Shown piece after piece: positions 1 to 5,150 of a DNA stretch of 6,169 nt. The position numbers and the translations under genes are program-made. Under the pieces are notes generated by a model, which did no database searches, was not told the DNA's origin, and saw nothing but the letters and a program-made list of their open reading frames with translations. Each line of letters opens with the position of its first letter. Position 1 is the stretch's first letter. This stretch comes from an uncultured bacterium (GTDB lineage: Bacteria; Cyanobacteriota; Vampirovibrionia; Gastranaerophilales; Gastranaerophilaceae): contig CAMAGQ010000098.1 in assembly GCA_945833895.1 (NCBI GenBank), positions 1-6,169 of the forward strand. The letters are read 5' to 3'.

Positions 1-86
1 ATTCTTTTTAATTTGATCCGCTGAAGGATGCTTATGAATAATAAATATTTTTTCAAATAAACTTTAAAGAAACCGTCACTATATAA

Positions 87-479
87 CTAGTTATTGTATT
101 CGCTAAATTCTTTTGCAACTTCTCGCCATTCGGATTCCTGAACGCAATATGCGTGGCTCCAGAATTTTTCAATAGCGTAAGTATCACGTTCTTCTTTATG
201 TAAAATGTGAACAACTACATCGCCGTAATCAAGTAAATTCCAACGATTTTTTGCATCATTTTCCTGTCTGATTGGCAGACGTGAAAATTCTGTTTTAACC
301 TTATCCTTAACTGTTTCCATCAACGCTTTTACTTGTGGAGTAGAATCGCCGGTGACGATTACAAAATAATCCGCAAGCGAGGATACATTACTAATATTCA
401 AAATTGTTATATTTTTTGCTAATTTATCGTCTAAAAACTGTGCAACTACGCACGCAAATTTGTGTGAATCTGTTTCCAT
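87..479 (-). CDS. rsfS: Ribosomal silencing factor RsfS (YbeB / Iojap family)
   Basis: RsfS binds ribosomal protein uL14 on the free large subunit and blocks joining to the small subunit, which lowers translation during starvation; it acts in the cytoplasm. The 130 residues match the family over nearly the full length: an N-terminal helix (about 6-20), the strand and turn LADYFVIVTG (35-44) with the S46..QV contact segment, then W80, LLDYGDVVVHIL (82-93), R98, Y101, E104 and W107 in the usual order. Length is slightly above the usual 105-120 because of a charged tail after residue 110. The ATG at 477-479 is preceded by AAAGGG (485-490) with a 5-base spacer. The stop of rpiB lies only 11 bases upstream and abuts that binding site, so the two genes are very probably co-transcribed and perhaps translationally coupled. 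No terminator is visible between its stop and the window edge. Identification is confident. Confidence 0.95.
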   Translation of the reverse strand: METDSHKFACVVAQFLDDKLAKNITILNISNVSSLADYFVIVTGDSTPQVKALMETVKDKVKTEFSRLPIRQENDAKNRWNLLDYGDVVVHILHKEERDTYAIEKFWSHAYCVQESEWREVAKEFSEYNN

Positions 480-490
480 AATTACCCTTT

Positions 491-925
491 CTATTCAATC
501 ATATCTATTCTGTTTTGATGGCGACCGCCGCTAAATTCCGTATTCAGCCAAACTTTAACTATTTCAACAGCCATTGTTTCACCGATTAAACGCTGTCCCA
601 TACACAGTACATTTGAGTTGTTATGTTCTCGTGAAAGCCTTGCCGACGTCGTTTCAGAGCATAAAGCCGCACGTATTCCTTTGACCTTATTTGCGGCAAT
701 TGACATTCCAATTCCCGAGCCACAGATTAAAATTCCCCTGCTAACCTCGCCTGTTGAAACCTTTTTTGCCACTTGTTTTGCGATTTCCGGATAATCACAA
801 GACTCCTTTGAATACGTACCCTCGTCGATTACCTCATAACCCTCATTTGTAAGAAAGTTTTTAATAACGTCCTTGTATTCAAACCCGCCGTGGTCTGAGC
901 CTATTGAAATTTTTCTAATATTCAT
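491..925 (-). CDS. rpiB: Ribose-5-phosphate isomerase B (RpiB/LacAB family)
   Basis: RpiB interconverts ribose 5-phosphate and ribulose 5-phosphate in the non-oxidative pentose phosphate pathway, in the cytoplasm. From the chosen start the protein is 144 residues, the usual length. Visible landmarks are GSDHGG (9-14, substrate phosphate and ring-opening region), DYPEIA (44-49), ICGSGIGMSIAANK (67-80) with the probable catalytic base Cys68 and the anion-binding GSGIG loop, REHNNSNVL (99-107) with the ring-opening His101, and GGRHQNRI (133-140). Family relatives act on allose or galactose 6-phosphate; the Cys and the HNxxN segment favour the ribose enzyme. The open frame extends to a TTG at 958, but that codon overlaps the predicted -10 box, and the ATG at 925 has AGAGGG five bases upstream and begins right at the conserved first strand, so 925 is preferred. 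It is the first gene of a pair with rsfS. Confidence 0.95.
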   Translation of the reverse strand: MNIRKISIGSDHGGFEYKDVIKNFLTNEGYEVIDEGTYSKESCDYPEIAKQVAKKVSTGEVSRGILICGSGIGMSIAANKVKGIRAALCSETTSARLSREHNNSNVLCMGQRLIGETMAVEIVKVWLNTEFSGGRHQNRIDMIE

Positions 926-930
926 AATAT

Positions 931-936
931 CCCTCT
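931..936 (-). promoter_or_regulatory. Ribosome binding site that decides the rpiB start
   Basis: AGAGGG on the minus strand ends five bases before the ATG at 925. It supports this ATG over the longer TTG start at 958, whose extra 11 residues have no counterpart in RpiB proteins. Confidence 0.75.
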
Positions 937-949
937 GGTATTTTTTATA

Positions 950-978
950 ATGATACAATTTAATTAAACAAAAGTAAA
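950..978 (-). promoter_or_regulatory. Predicted sigma-70-type promoter for rpiB-rsfS
   Basis: On the minus strand TTTACT (978-973) is followed after 17 bases by TATCAT (955-950). Transcription would start near 943, leaving a short leader of about 18 bases that still contains the ribosome binding site. It lies downstream of the terminator of the flagellar operon, where a new promoter is expected. The region is very AT-rich, so chance matches are possible. Confidence 0.5.
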
Positions 979-982
979 TTAT

Positions 983-998
983 TTTACAATATTGTAAA
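983..998. repeat. Perfect 16-base palindrome TTTACAATATTGTAAA
   Basis: The two halves TTTACAAT and ATTGTAAA are exact reverse complements. The site lies just upstream of the predicted rpiB -35 box and is immediately followed by a second palindrome, TTTTTGCAAAAA (999-1010). The position suits an operator for a dimeric regulator, but no regulator can be named from the sequence. Part of the 999-1010 palindrome is also the T-run of the neighbouring terminator, which is a simpler explanation for that half. Confidence 0.5.
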
Positions 999-1005
999 TT
1001 TTTGC

Positions 1006-1033
1006 AAAAAATAAAGAGGCTAAATGCCTCTTT
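1006..1033 (-). terminator. Intrinsic terminator of the fliJ-fliK-hook/rod operon
   Basis: On the minus strand an 8-base perfect stem, AAAGAGGC paired with GCCTCTTT (1033-1026 with 1020-1013), closes a 5-base loop and is followed by A and then six T residues (1011-1006). It begins about 35 bases past the stop codon of the hook/rod gene and separates that operon from rpiB. Confidence 0.85.
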
Positions 1034-1068
1034 TAGTAATGGAGTTTAACATTTTTACATATTCACTA

Positions 1069-1908
1069 TTAAGAACTGCTTACCATTTGCATTGCTTGTT
1101 GTAATAATTCTTTATTTGATGAAATAAGTTTATTTACAACTTCCATTTGCAATTTTGCCATTTTATAGTAGGAAATATTGCCTTTGAAATCTGCGTTTGA
1201 CAATTCAAGTAATCCTGAACGAATTTCACCGCAGCCTAATACAGGTTTTCCTGATTCTTCGGTTTCAAGATACCAACCGTCTTTATACTCATAAAGCCCT
1301 GCGGCATTGTGGAAATTTCTTGTTGTAATTCTGTATAATGGAACAACTTTTTTTCCGTTTTCTGCTTTGCCGACTATTGTTCCGTCATTTTTAATTTCAT
1401 ATTCTTCGTATTTTCCAAGATATTTTCCGTTGTTAGGATCAATCCACATTTTTATATTTGTTGTCGGAATATCAAGGGCGCCGCCTTTCAGTGCTGTTTC
1501 CTGATATAAATCAGCACTTATCGGTTTTGTACCTTGCATAATTTCGCCTTTATCGTTTAAAATGTATCCTTGAACGGTATTTCCGTTGGTCGCACGATAT
1601 ACGCCTTCTCCGTCAAAAGTAAATTCGCCCAATCTTGTATATACGCTTTTTCCGTCAGGACCTTTTGTCAAAAAGAAGCCTTTACCTTCAAGAAATACGT
1701 TATCATTTGATGTGCCGGGAGTTGATTTTCCCTGACTCATTTTCTTGTCATAATCTTCGTTTATCGCTCCTCCGAGGAAGGTTTTAAAACTAACTTGTTT
1801 TTCTTTAAAACCCGGAGTATAAACATTTGTCATATTATCTGCAATGACATCCATCCAGTTTACTGTTGCATATTGCGTATTTATTGCCGTGATAAAAGCA
1901 TCATTCAT
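1069..1908 (-). CDS. Flagellar hook / basal-body rod family protein (FlgE/FlgF/FlgG type)
   Basis: This is an axial component of the flagellum, exported through the flagellar type III system and polymerised outside the cytoplasmic membrane. Three family blocks are visible in order in the 279 residues: the N-terminal rod motif ADNMTNVYTPGFK (23-35, family form NNiANvnTpGFK); the central block LEGKGFFL..GPDGKSVYTRLGEFTFD (73-99) continuing to NTVQGYILN (110-118); and the C-terminal block from YEIKNDGTI (170-178) through SGLLELSNAD (231-240) to a long terminal helix (about 243-275). There is no cleaved signal peptide, as expected for this export route. Length fits FlgF or FlgG better than a typical hook protein, which is usually longer, but the place directly after fliK is where a hook gene often sits, so no symbol is given. 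The start has AGGAG (1922-1918) nine bases upstream. The helical ends are divergent: the usual SGL-A-Q pattern near the N terminus is replaced by NTQYATVNWMD. Confidence 0.88.
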   Translation of the reverse strand: MNDAFITAINTQYATVNWMDVIADNMTNVYTPGFKEKQVSFKTFLGGAINEDYDKKMSQGKSTPGTSNDNVFLEGKGFFLTKGPDGKSVYTRLGEFTFDGEGVYRATNGNTVQGYILNDKGEIMQGTKPISADLYQETALKGGALDIPTTNIKMWIDPNNGKYLGKYEEYEIKNDGTIVGKAENGKKVVPLYRITTRNFHNAAGLYEYKDGWYLETEESGKPVLGCGEIRSGLLELSNADFKGNISYYKMAKLQMEVVNKLISSNKELLQQAMQMVSSS

Positions 1909-1923
1909 AAGTTTTTACTCCTG

Positions 1924-3165
1924 TTATTGTTGCTGTTGTTGTCTGTTACGCTGTTGTTCTTTCTGCTGTTTCCCGCCTCTGTTTGAGTAACTCAAATCAG
2001 AATAAGGTAAATCATTTTCATTGAATGAATTTTTCAAACTTTCAATGTTATTTCTCAGGTATTGCTCAACCGCTTTATCGTGCGGGAGAAAGTTTGCGGA
2101 AATAACACCGTCTTTATTCACTCTCAAGATAACTGAAATATTCTGGTCGAAATCAATTCTTAACGGTTGATTTTTTTCACGTGATTCAGAAAGTGCATTA
2201 AGTAAAGTTTGAGAAACTTCAACGTTCTTTTCAACTTCTTTAACTTCAGCACCCTGTTTTGTCATTTCTGTTGCTTGTGCCGTAATATTTTGAACAGTCA
2301 CTTCTTCGTTGTTTTGAGTAAGATTTACGAAGAACTCGGCATCAGATTGGGTCATTGAAATCTTGTTTGAAGAGTTTAAACTCATTGTGCCGACACCTTG
2401 AACAGTTGATGCTGTAGCGATTTCAGACTTCAAAGATGAAATGTTTATCATCTGTTGAATGTCGTTTGATAATTCATTATTATTAACATCAAAACTTGAT
2501 AAGGTGTTGTTCAAAAGTACATTGCCGGTTAACATTTCAGTTTCTTCTGTTTTGTGATTATCGGCATTGAAATTGTTTTGAACTTCAAAAGATTGTTGCG
2601 GCAACGCTATATTAGCGTTTTCTTCATCAACAATCAGATCATTAAGCAAATCATCTTTGTGTTGAATTTTATTTTCTTGCTTAATATTTGATGTTATTTT
2701 ATTCTTTTCGTTAAGGTCAGTGATAATTTCTTGCTGTATCAAAACTTGATGCTGAGGATTTTGAATTTCTTCACCTTGTTGTAACTGATTTTCCTTTGTT
2801 AACAAGTTGTTTTTATCAAACAATTGTTGATTTTTCAGCAGTTCAAGATTTTTAATTTCGCCACCTTTATTTATGACGACATTTTCTTTAGTGCCAACAT
2901 TGTCATCTTTTTTATTGTCGGCAGTGCCTTTTACGTTTGCTTTATCCTCAACAGAAGTTTCGACCTTCTTATCGTCGGTCGTTTTTTGTTGAACTTCTTT
3001 TGTATCTTCGGTTTTACCAGTTTCTTTTTCTGTTGTAACCTTGTTCATTTCATCTTTAAATGATGACTCTGTTGTTTTCTTTGTACTTTCAGAACCAGAG
3101 GCTTTTGAAGCCTGAGAAGTTGATGATGAACCGTTTACGGATGATAATGTTGTATTAATGCTCAT
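1924..3165 (-). CDS. fliK: Flagellar hook-length control protein FliK
   Basis: FliK is a secreted molecular ruler that measures the hook and, through its C-terminal domain, switches the export gate (FlhB) from hook to filament substrates. The 413 residues have the expected architecture. The N-terminal part, about 1-300, is a disordered secreted region, first rich in Ser, Thr and Lys (1-100) and then in Asn, Gln and Glu, with no cysteine seen. A compact C-terminal domain follows (about 315-394) with PLRIDF at 334-339, alternating strands ISVILRVNKDGVISANF and the helix KAVEQYLRNNIESLKNSF. The protein ends in a basic Gln-rich tail (about 397-413), also common in this family. The usual LxPxxLGxV signature is degenerate here, so the call rests on architecture and on its place between fliJ and a hook/rod gene. 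AGAAGG (3180-3175) precedes the ATG by nine bases and overlaps the fliJ stop codon. Confidence 0.85.
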   Translation of the reverse strand: MSINTTLSSVNGSSSTSQASKASGSESTKKTTESSFKDEMNKVTTEKETGKTEDTKEVQQKTTDDKKVETSVEDKANVKGTADNKKDDNVGTKENVVINKGGEIKNLELLKNQQLFDKNNLLTKENQLQQGEEIQNPQHQVLIQQEIITDLNEKNKITSNIKQENKIQHKDDLLNDLIVDEENANIALPQQSFEVQNNFNADNHKTEETEMLTGNVLLNNTLSSFDVNNNELSNDIQQMINISSLKSEIATASTVQGVGTMSLNSSNKISMTQSDAEFFVNLTQNNEEVTVQNITAQATEMTKQGAEVKEVEKNVEVSQTLLNALSESREKNQPLRIDFDQNISVILRVNKDGVISANFLPHDKAVEQYLRNNIESLKNSFNENDLPYSDLSYSNRGGKQQKEQQRNRQQQQQ

Positions 3166-3178
3166 AATTTTATACCTT

Positions 3179-3640
3179 CTACTTGTTATTTAACTCTTCT
3201 TCTGCTGTTTGTTCTTGAAGTCGCTTAAAGAATCTTGTGACGCCAAGTTCAGAGAATTGTTTTAACTCTGCAGCTTTTTCTTCTGCGAGATAGATTTCTT
3301 TGTTTTTTTCTTTGTGCTTTTCAAGAACTTTTACTGCTTGTTCACATTTTACGAGTTTTTGAACTTCCTCGTCGAGTTTTTTTTGCAACTCGAGCCTTTT
3401 TTGTTCCAGTTGTTCTGCTTTTTCCCACAAATGCTGTAAAAACTTGTCGTAGGTTTCGTACATCATCGGGTCGGCAGTACGCATTCCTTGTTTTGTGTCC
3501 AGAATGTCCTGATTATTCTTTTTTATTTCGTTCTCGGCTTGAATTACCGCCTGCTGGGCTTTTTGAACTTTTGTTCGTTGTTCTTCTTTTTGATTTATCC
3601 TAAAGTCCAAAACTTTCTGTAATCTGTACCGAAATGGCAT
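3179..3640 (-). CDS. fliJ: Flagellar export chaperone / ATPase stalk protein FliJ
   Basis: FliJ is a cytoplasmic coiled-coil protein that inserts into the FliI ATPase ring, contacts the export gate FlhA and handles free chaperones during flagellar type III export. The 153 residues are almost wholly helical and charged, with the family's opening FRYRLQKVLDFRINQKEEQ (3-21), a mid-protein break around TADPMMYETYDKFLQHL (55-71) and a second long helix (about 72-130). Length is typical (about 145-150). It is the first gene of a three-gene flagellar unit; its TAG stop is 13 bases from the fliK ATG. Upstream, only a weak AAAGAG about nine bases before the ATG is seen as a ribosome binding site. FliJ sequences are poorly conserved, so the context with fliK adds much of the certainty. 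Confidence 0.88.
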   Translation of the reverse strand: MPFRYRLQKVLDFRINQKEEQRTKVQKAQQAVIQAENEIKKNNQDILDTKQGMRTADPMMYETYDKFLQHLWEKAEQLEQKRLELQKKLDEEVQKLVKCEQAVKVLEKHKEKNKEIYLAEEKAAELKQFSELGVTRFFKRLQEQTAEEELNNK

Positions 3641-3662
3641 GTCTATCTACTCTTTCTCTATT

Positions 3663-3692
3663 TTATTATGTGTTATTTTTAAAGAGTTACAA
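3663..3692 (-). promoter_or_regulatory. Possible promoter of the fliJ operon (weak)
   Basis: On the minus strand TTGTAA (3692-3687) and TAATAA (3668-3663) are 18 bases apart. A promoter is needed here because the rpsA terminator lies upstream at 3739-3770. The match to consensus is poor and the region is AT-rich. No convincing sigma-28 (TAAA-N15-GCCGATAA) or sigma-54 (GG-N10-GC) site was seen. Confidence 0.3.
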
Positions 3693-3738
3693 ACATCTAA
3701 ACGTATGATATTTTTATAATGATTTTATTTCGGAAGTC

Positions 3739-3770
3739 AAAAAAATACGGGAATAAATTTTATCCCCGTA
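3739..3770 (-). terminator. Intrinsic terminator of rpsA
   Basis: On the minus strand TACGGGGATA (3770-3761) pairs with TATTCCCGTA (3755-3746), including one G-U pair, around a short AT loop and is followed by seven T residues (3745-3739). The stem can extend by two more A-T pairs. It starts about 25 bases past the rpsA stop codon and isolates rpsA from fliJ. A CTTTTTG on the plus side makes weak two-way action possible, but no plus-strand gene ends here. Confidence 0.9.
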
Positions 3771-3794
3771 CTTTTTGATTTATAAACCGTACAA

Positions 3795-4874
3795 TTATTC
3801 TTGTTCAGTAGTGTTTTCTTCAACTTTGTGAATACCCAAAGAAATTCTTTTATCTGACGGGTTGAATTTAACAATGTAGGTTTCGATTTTGTCACCGACT
3901 TTAACAATAGAGTCTGTTTCGTTTTGGTAAGTAACAACTTCGCTATGAGGAAGAAGAGCCTCAACTCCGGGGTAAACTTCAATAAATGCACCGAAGTTTT
4001 TAAGTCTGGTAATTGTTCCCGAAACCTTGTCGCCTTCTTTGATTTTTTCAGCGGCTTCAACCCACGGATCAGGTTCAAGGTTTTTCAAACTCAATGAAAC
4101 CCTCTGTTTGTCGTAATCCACAGCGATAACTTCAACATCAATAGTATCTCCGACGTGCAAAATATCTGTCGGATGGTCAATCCATCTCCAAGACAGTTGA
4201 GATAACGGAAGAAGTCCGTCAAGTCCGCCGATATCAATGAATGCACCGAAATCTGTAATTCTTACAACTTCACCTTTAACAACTTGTCCTGCTTCAATTT
4301 GAGAGAAGATATTCTTTCTTGCCTCTTCAACAGTGTCCTCGTAAACCTTTTTATTAGAAAGAATAAAGTTATTTTGTTGAACATCAAGTGTTAATATTTT
4401 GACTTCAATTTTTGAACCGACTTCTAATTCAGTTTCTTTTGCTCTCAATTGAGAAGTAGGGATAAAGCCTCTGATTCCTGATACTTCAACCAGAATACCG
4501 CCCTTAACGACATTAACAACCGTTCCGAGAATAACTTCATCGTTAGCCTTAACTTTTTCAAGTTCTTTCCAAGCATAAGCAAAGTCAACTTTCTTTTTAG
4601 ATAACAAAAATTTGCCGTCCTCATCTTCTTCTCTGATAATAAGAAATTCGCCTTCTTGTCCTTTTTCAAATACTTTTTCCGGATTTTCGCCTTTGTCAAC
4701 GGCTTCGGCATTCGGAATTACCGCCATAGATTTTGCCCCGATATCAACCAGAATGCCTTGAGTATCAAACCCGCAGACTATGCCTTTTACCAAGTCACCT
4801 TTTTGAAATTTATAGTCATACTTTTCAAGTAATGCCTCAAAATCTAAATCACTAGTTTCCTTTTTTGTTACCAT
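3795..4874 (-). CDS. rpsA: 30S ribosomal protein S1, four S1 domains
   Basis: S1 binds mRNA single strands at the small subunit and helps initiation. From the chosen ATG the protein has 359 residues with four OB-fold S1 repeats: about 25-96 (GDLVKGIV to LSKKKV), 111-176 (NDEVILGTVV to LSNKK), 195-264 (AGQVVKGEVVRITDFGAFIDIG to VSLSLK) and 280-349 (GDKVSGTITRLKNFGAFIEV to ISLGIHK). Repeats three and four carry the classic FGAF nucleic-acid-binding pattern; repeats one and two are degenerate, as in other S1 proteins where they serve ribosome docking. The N-terminal ALLEKYDYKFQKGD and VDIGAKSMAVIP segments resemble cyanobacterial S1, which as I recall has three repeats, so a fourth repeat is notable. 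Start choice: the open frame begins at a TTG at 4886, but that TTG overlaps the GGAG ribosome binding site, so the ATG at 4874 is preferred. The gene has its own promoter and terminator. Confidence 0.95.
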   Translation of the reverse strand: MVTKKETSDLDFEALLEKYDYKFQKGDLVKGIVCGFDTQGILVDIGAKSMAVIPNAEAVDKGENPEKVFEKGQEGEFLIIREEDEDGKFLLSKKKVDFAYAWKELEKVKANDEVILGTVVNVVKGGILVEVSGIRGFIPTSQLRAKETELEVGSKIEVKILTLDVQQNNFILSNKKVYEDTVEEARKNIFSQIEAGQVVKGEVVRITDFGAFIDIGGLDGLLPLSQLSWRWIDHPTDILHVGDTIDVEVIAVDYDKQRVSLSLKNLEPDPWVEAAEKIKEGDKVSGTITRLKNFGAFIEVYPGVEALLPHSEVVTYQNETDSIVKVGDKIETYIVKFNPSDKRISLGIHKVEENTTEQE

Positions 4875-4880
4875 AGTTAA

Positions 4881-4884
4881 CTCC
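4881..4884 (-). promoter_or_regulatory. Ribosome binding site that decides the rpsA start
   Basis: GGAG on the minus strand lies six bases before the ATG at 4874. The upstream TTG of the same frame (4886-4884) shares a base with this GGAG, so the TTG start would leave itself without a binding site. Confidence 0.8.
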
Positions 4885-4922
4885 AATTGTCATAATAGAC
4901 ACTTCCATTTATCACGATATCC

Positions 4923-4951
4923 ATAGTAGCAAAAATTTTGCAAATTGTAAA
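4923..4951 (-). promoter_or_regulatory. Predicted strong rpsA promoter with extended -10
   Basis: On the minus strand the -35 box TTTACA (4951-4946, 5/6 to consensus) is followed after exactly 17 bases by TACTAT (4928-4923), preceded by TGC, which gives an extended -10 (TGnTAnnnT). Transcription would begin near 4916, giving a leader of about 42 bases. The strength suits a ribosomal protein gene. Confidence 0.7.
4929..4941. repeat. Inverted repeat GCAAAA-A-TTTTGC in the rpsA promoter spacer
   Basis: Two perfect 6-base arms around one central A fill most of the spacer between the -35 and -10 boxes of the predicted rpsA promoter. The position is that of a repressor operator. A chance palindrome in AT-rich DNA is the alternative. 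Confidence 0.45.
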
Positions 4952-4952
4952 G

Positions 4953-4972
4953 GATTGTAACATTTGCTTAAT
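4953..4972 (+). repeat. Direct repeat copy 1 (20 bases)
   Basis: GATTGTAACATTTGCTTAAT. It matches a second copy at 5056-5075 at 18 of 20 positions, in the same orientation, 103 bases apart. This copy lies just upstream of the -35 box of the rpsA promoter (as read on the minus strand). Confidence 0.7.
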
Positions 4973-4994
4973 AATATTTCAACCTGGCAAAAAT

Positions 4995-5026
4995 TTTACA
5001 TTTGCATTTTAAATTGTCTATATAAA
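4995..5026 (+). promoter_or_regulatory. Possible promoter of the JAMM-like gene
   Basis: TTTACA (4995-5000) is followed after 18 bases by TATATA (5019-5024), which runs into TATAAA (5021-5026). Transcription near 5033 would give a leader of about 120 bases containing the second direct-repeat copy. It is the best plus-strand match in the intergenic region, but the region is AT-rich and a promoter nearer the gene is not excluded. Confidence 0.4.
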
Positions 5027-5055
5027 ATAGAAACAGTTGGTGTTGATAATTAAAA

Positions 5056-5075
5056 GATTGTAAAGTTTGCTTAAT
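5056..5075 (+). repeat. Direct repeat copy 2 (20 bases)
   Basis: GATTGTAAAGTTTGCTTAAT, differing from the copy at 4953-4972 only at the two central bases AG versus CA. It lies 75 bases before the start codon of the plus-strand gene, within or near its leader. Confidence 0.7.
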
Positions 5076-5137
5076 GTTGTTCCTAATAAAAAGCAATTCT
5101 CAAAAAGATATTTTTTTATAAAGATACAGGGGAATTT

Positions 5138-5143
5138 GGAGGA
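5138..5143 (+). promoter_or_regulatory. Strong ribosome binding site of the JAMM-like gene
   Basis: GGAGGA ends seven bases before the ATG at 5151, close to an ideal Shine-Dalgarno site and the strongest in the window. It fixes the start at 5151 rather than at the next in-frame ATG (residue 6) and argues that this is a truly translated gene. Confidence 0.85.
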
Positions 5144-5150
5144 AATATAA

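Noticed and set aside
34..60. Short plus-strand frame ATG to TAA (8 codons) at the left edge
   Set aside because: It is too short, has no ribosome binding site at a suitable distance and nothing around it suggests a leader peptide.
926..958. Longer rpiB start at a TTG (958), adding 11 residues
   Set aside because: It overlaps the predicted -10 box, the extra residues have no counterpart in the family, and the ATG at 925 has AGAGGG at a proper distance.
1307..1986. Plus-strand open frames opposite the hook/rod and fliK genes (1307-1504, 1795-1986)
   Set aside because: They lie antisense inside well-supported genes, have hydrophobic low-complexity products typical of reversed AT-rich codons or of the fliK Gln tail (poly-Leu), and lack ribosome binding sites.
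2824..3063. Plus-strand open frame of 79 codons with a Phe/Ile-rich product that looks like membrane segments
   Set aside because: It is the mirror of Lys/Glu/Asn-rich fliK codons; the apparent hydrophobicity is a by-product and no binding site precedes it.
3641..3738. Sigma-28 or sigma-54 flagellar promoter upstream of fliJ
   Set aside because: No GCCGATAA-type -10 and no GG-N10-GC pair was found; only a weak sigma-70-like match is present.
3737..4711. Minus-strand open frames within rpsA in another frame (3737-4078, 4445-4711)
   Set aside because: They overlap rpsA fully or nearly so, have Lys/Leu-rich low-complexity products with no family features, and one runs through the rpsA terminator.
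4875..4886. Longer rpsA start at a TTG (4886), adding four residues
   Set aside because: The TTG is part of the TTGGAG that supplies the ribosome binding site for the ATG at 4874.
4929..5075. CRISPR array suspected from the repeated ATTGTAA/TTTGCTTAAT words
   Set aside because: There are only two 20-base copies with a 83-base gap, no regular spacing and no cas genes.
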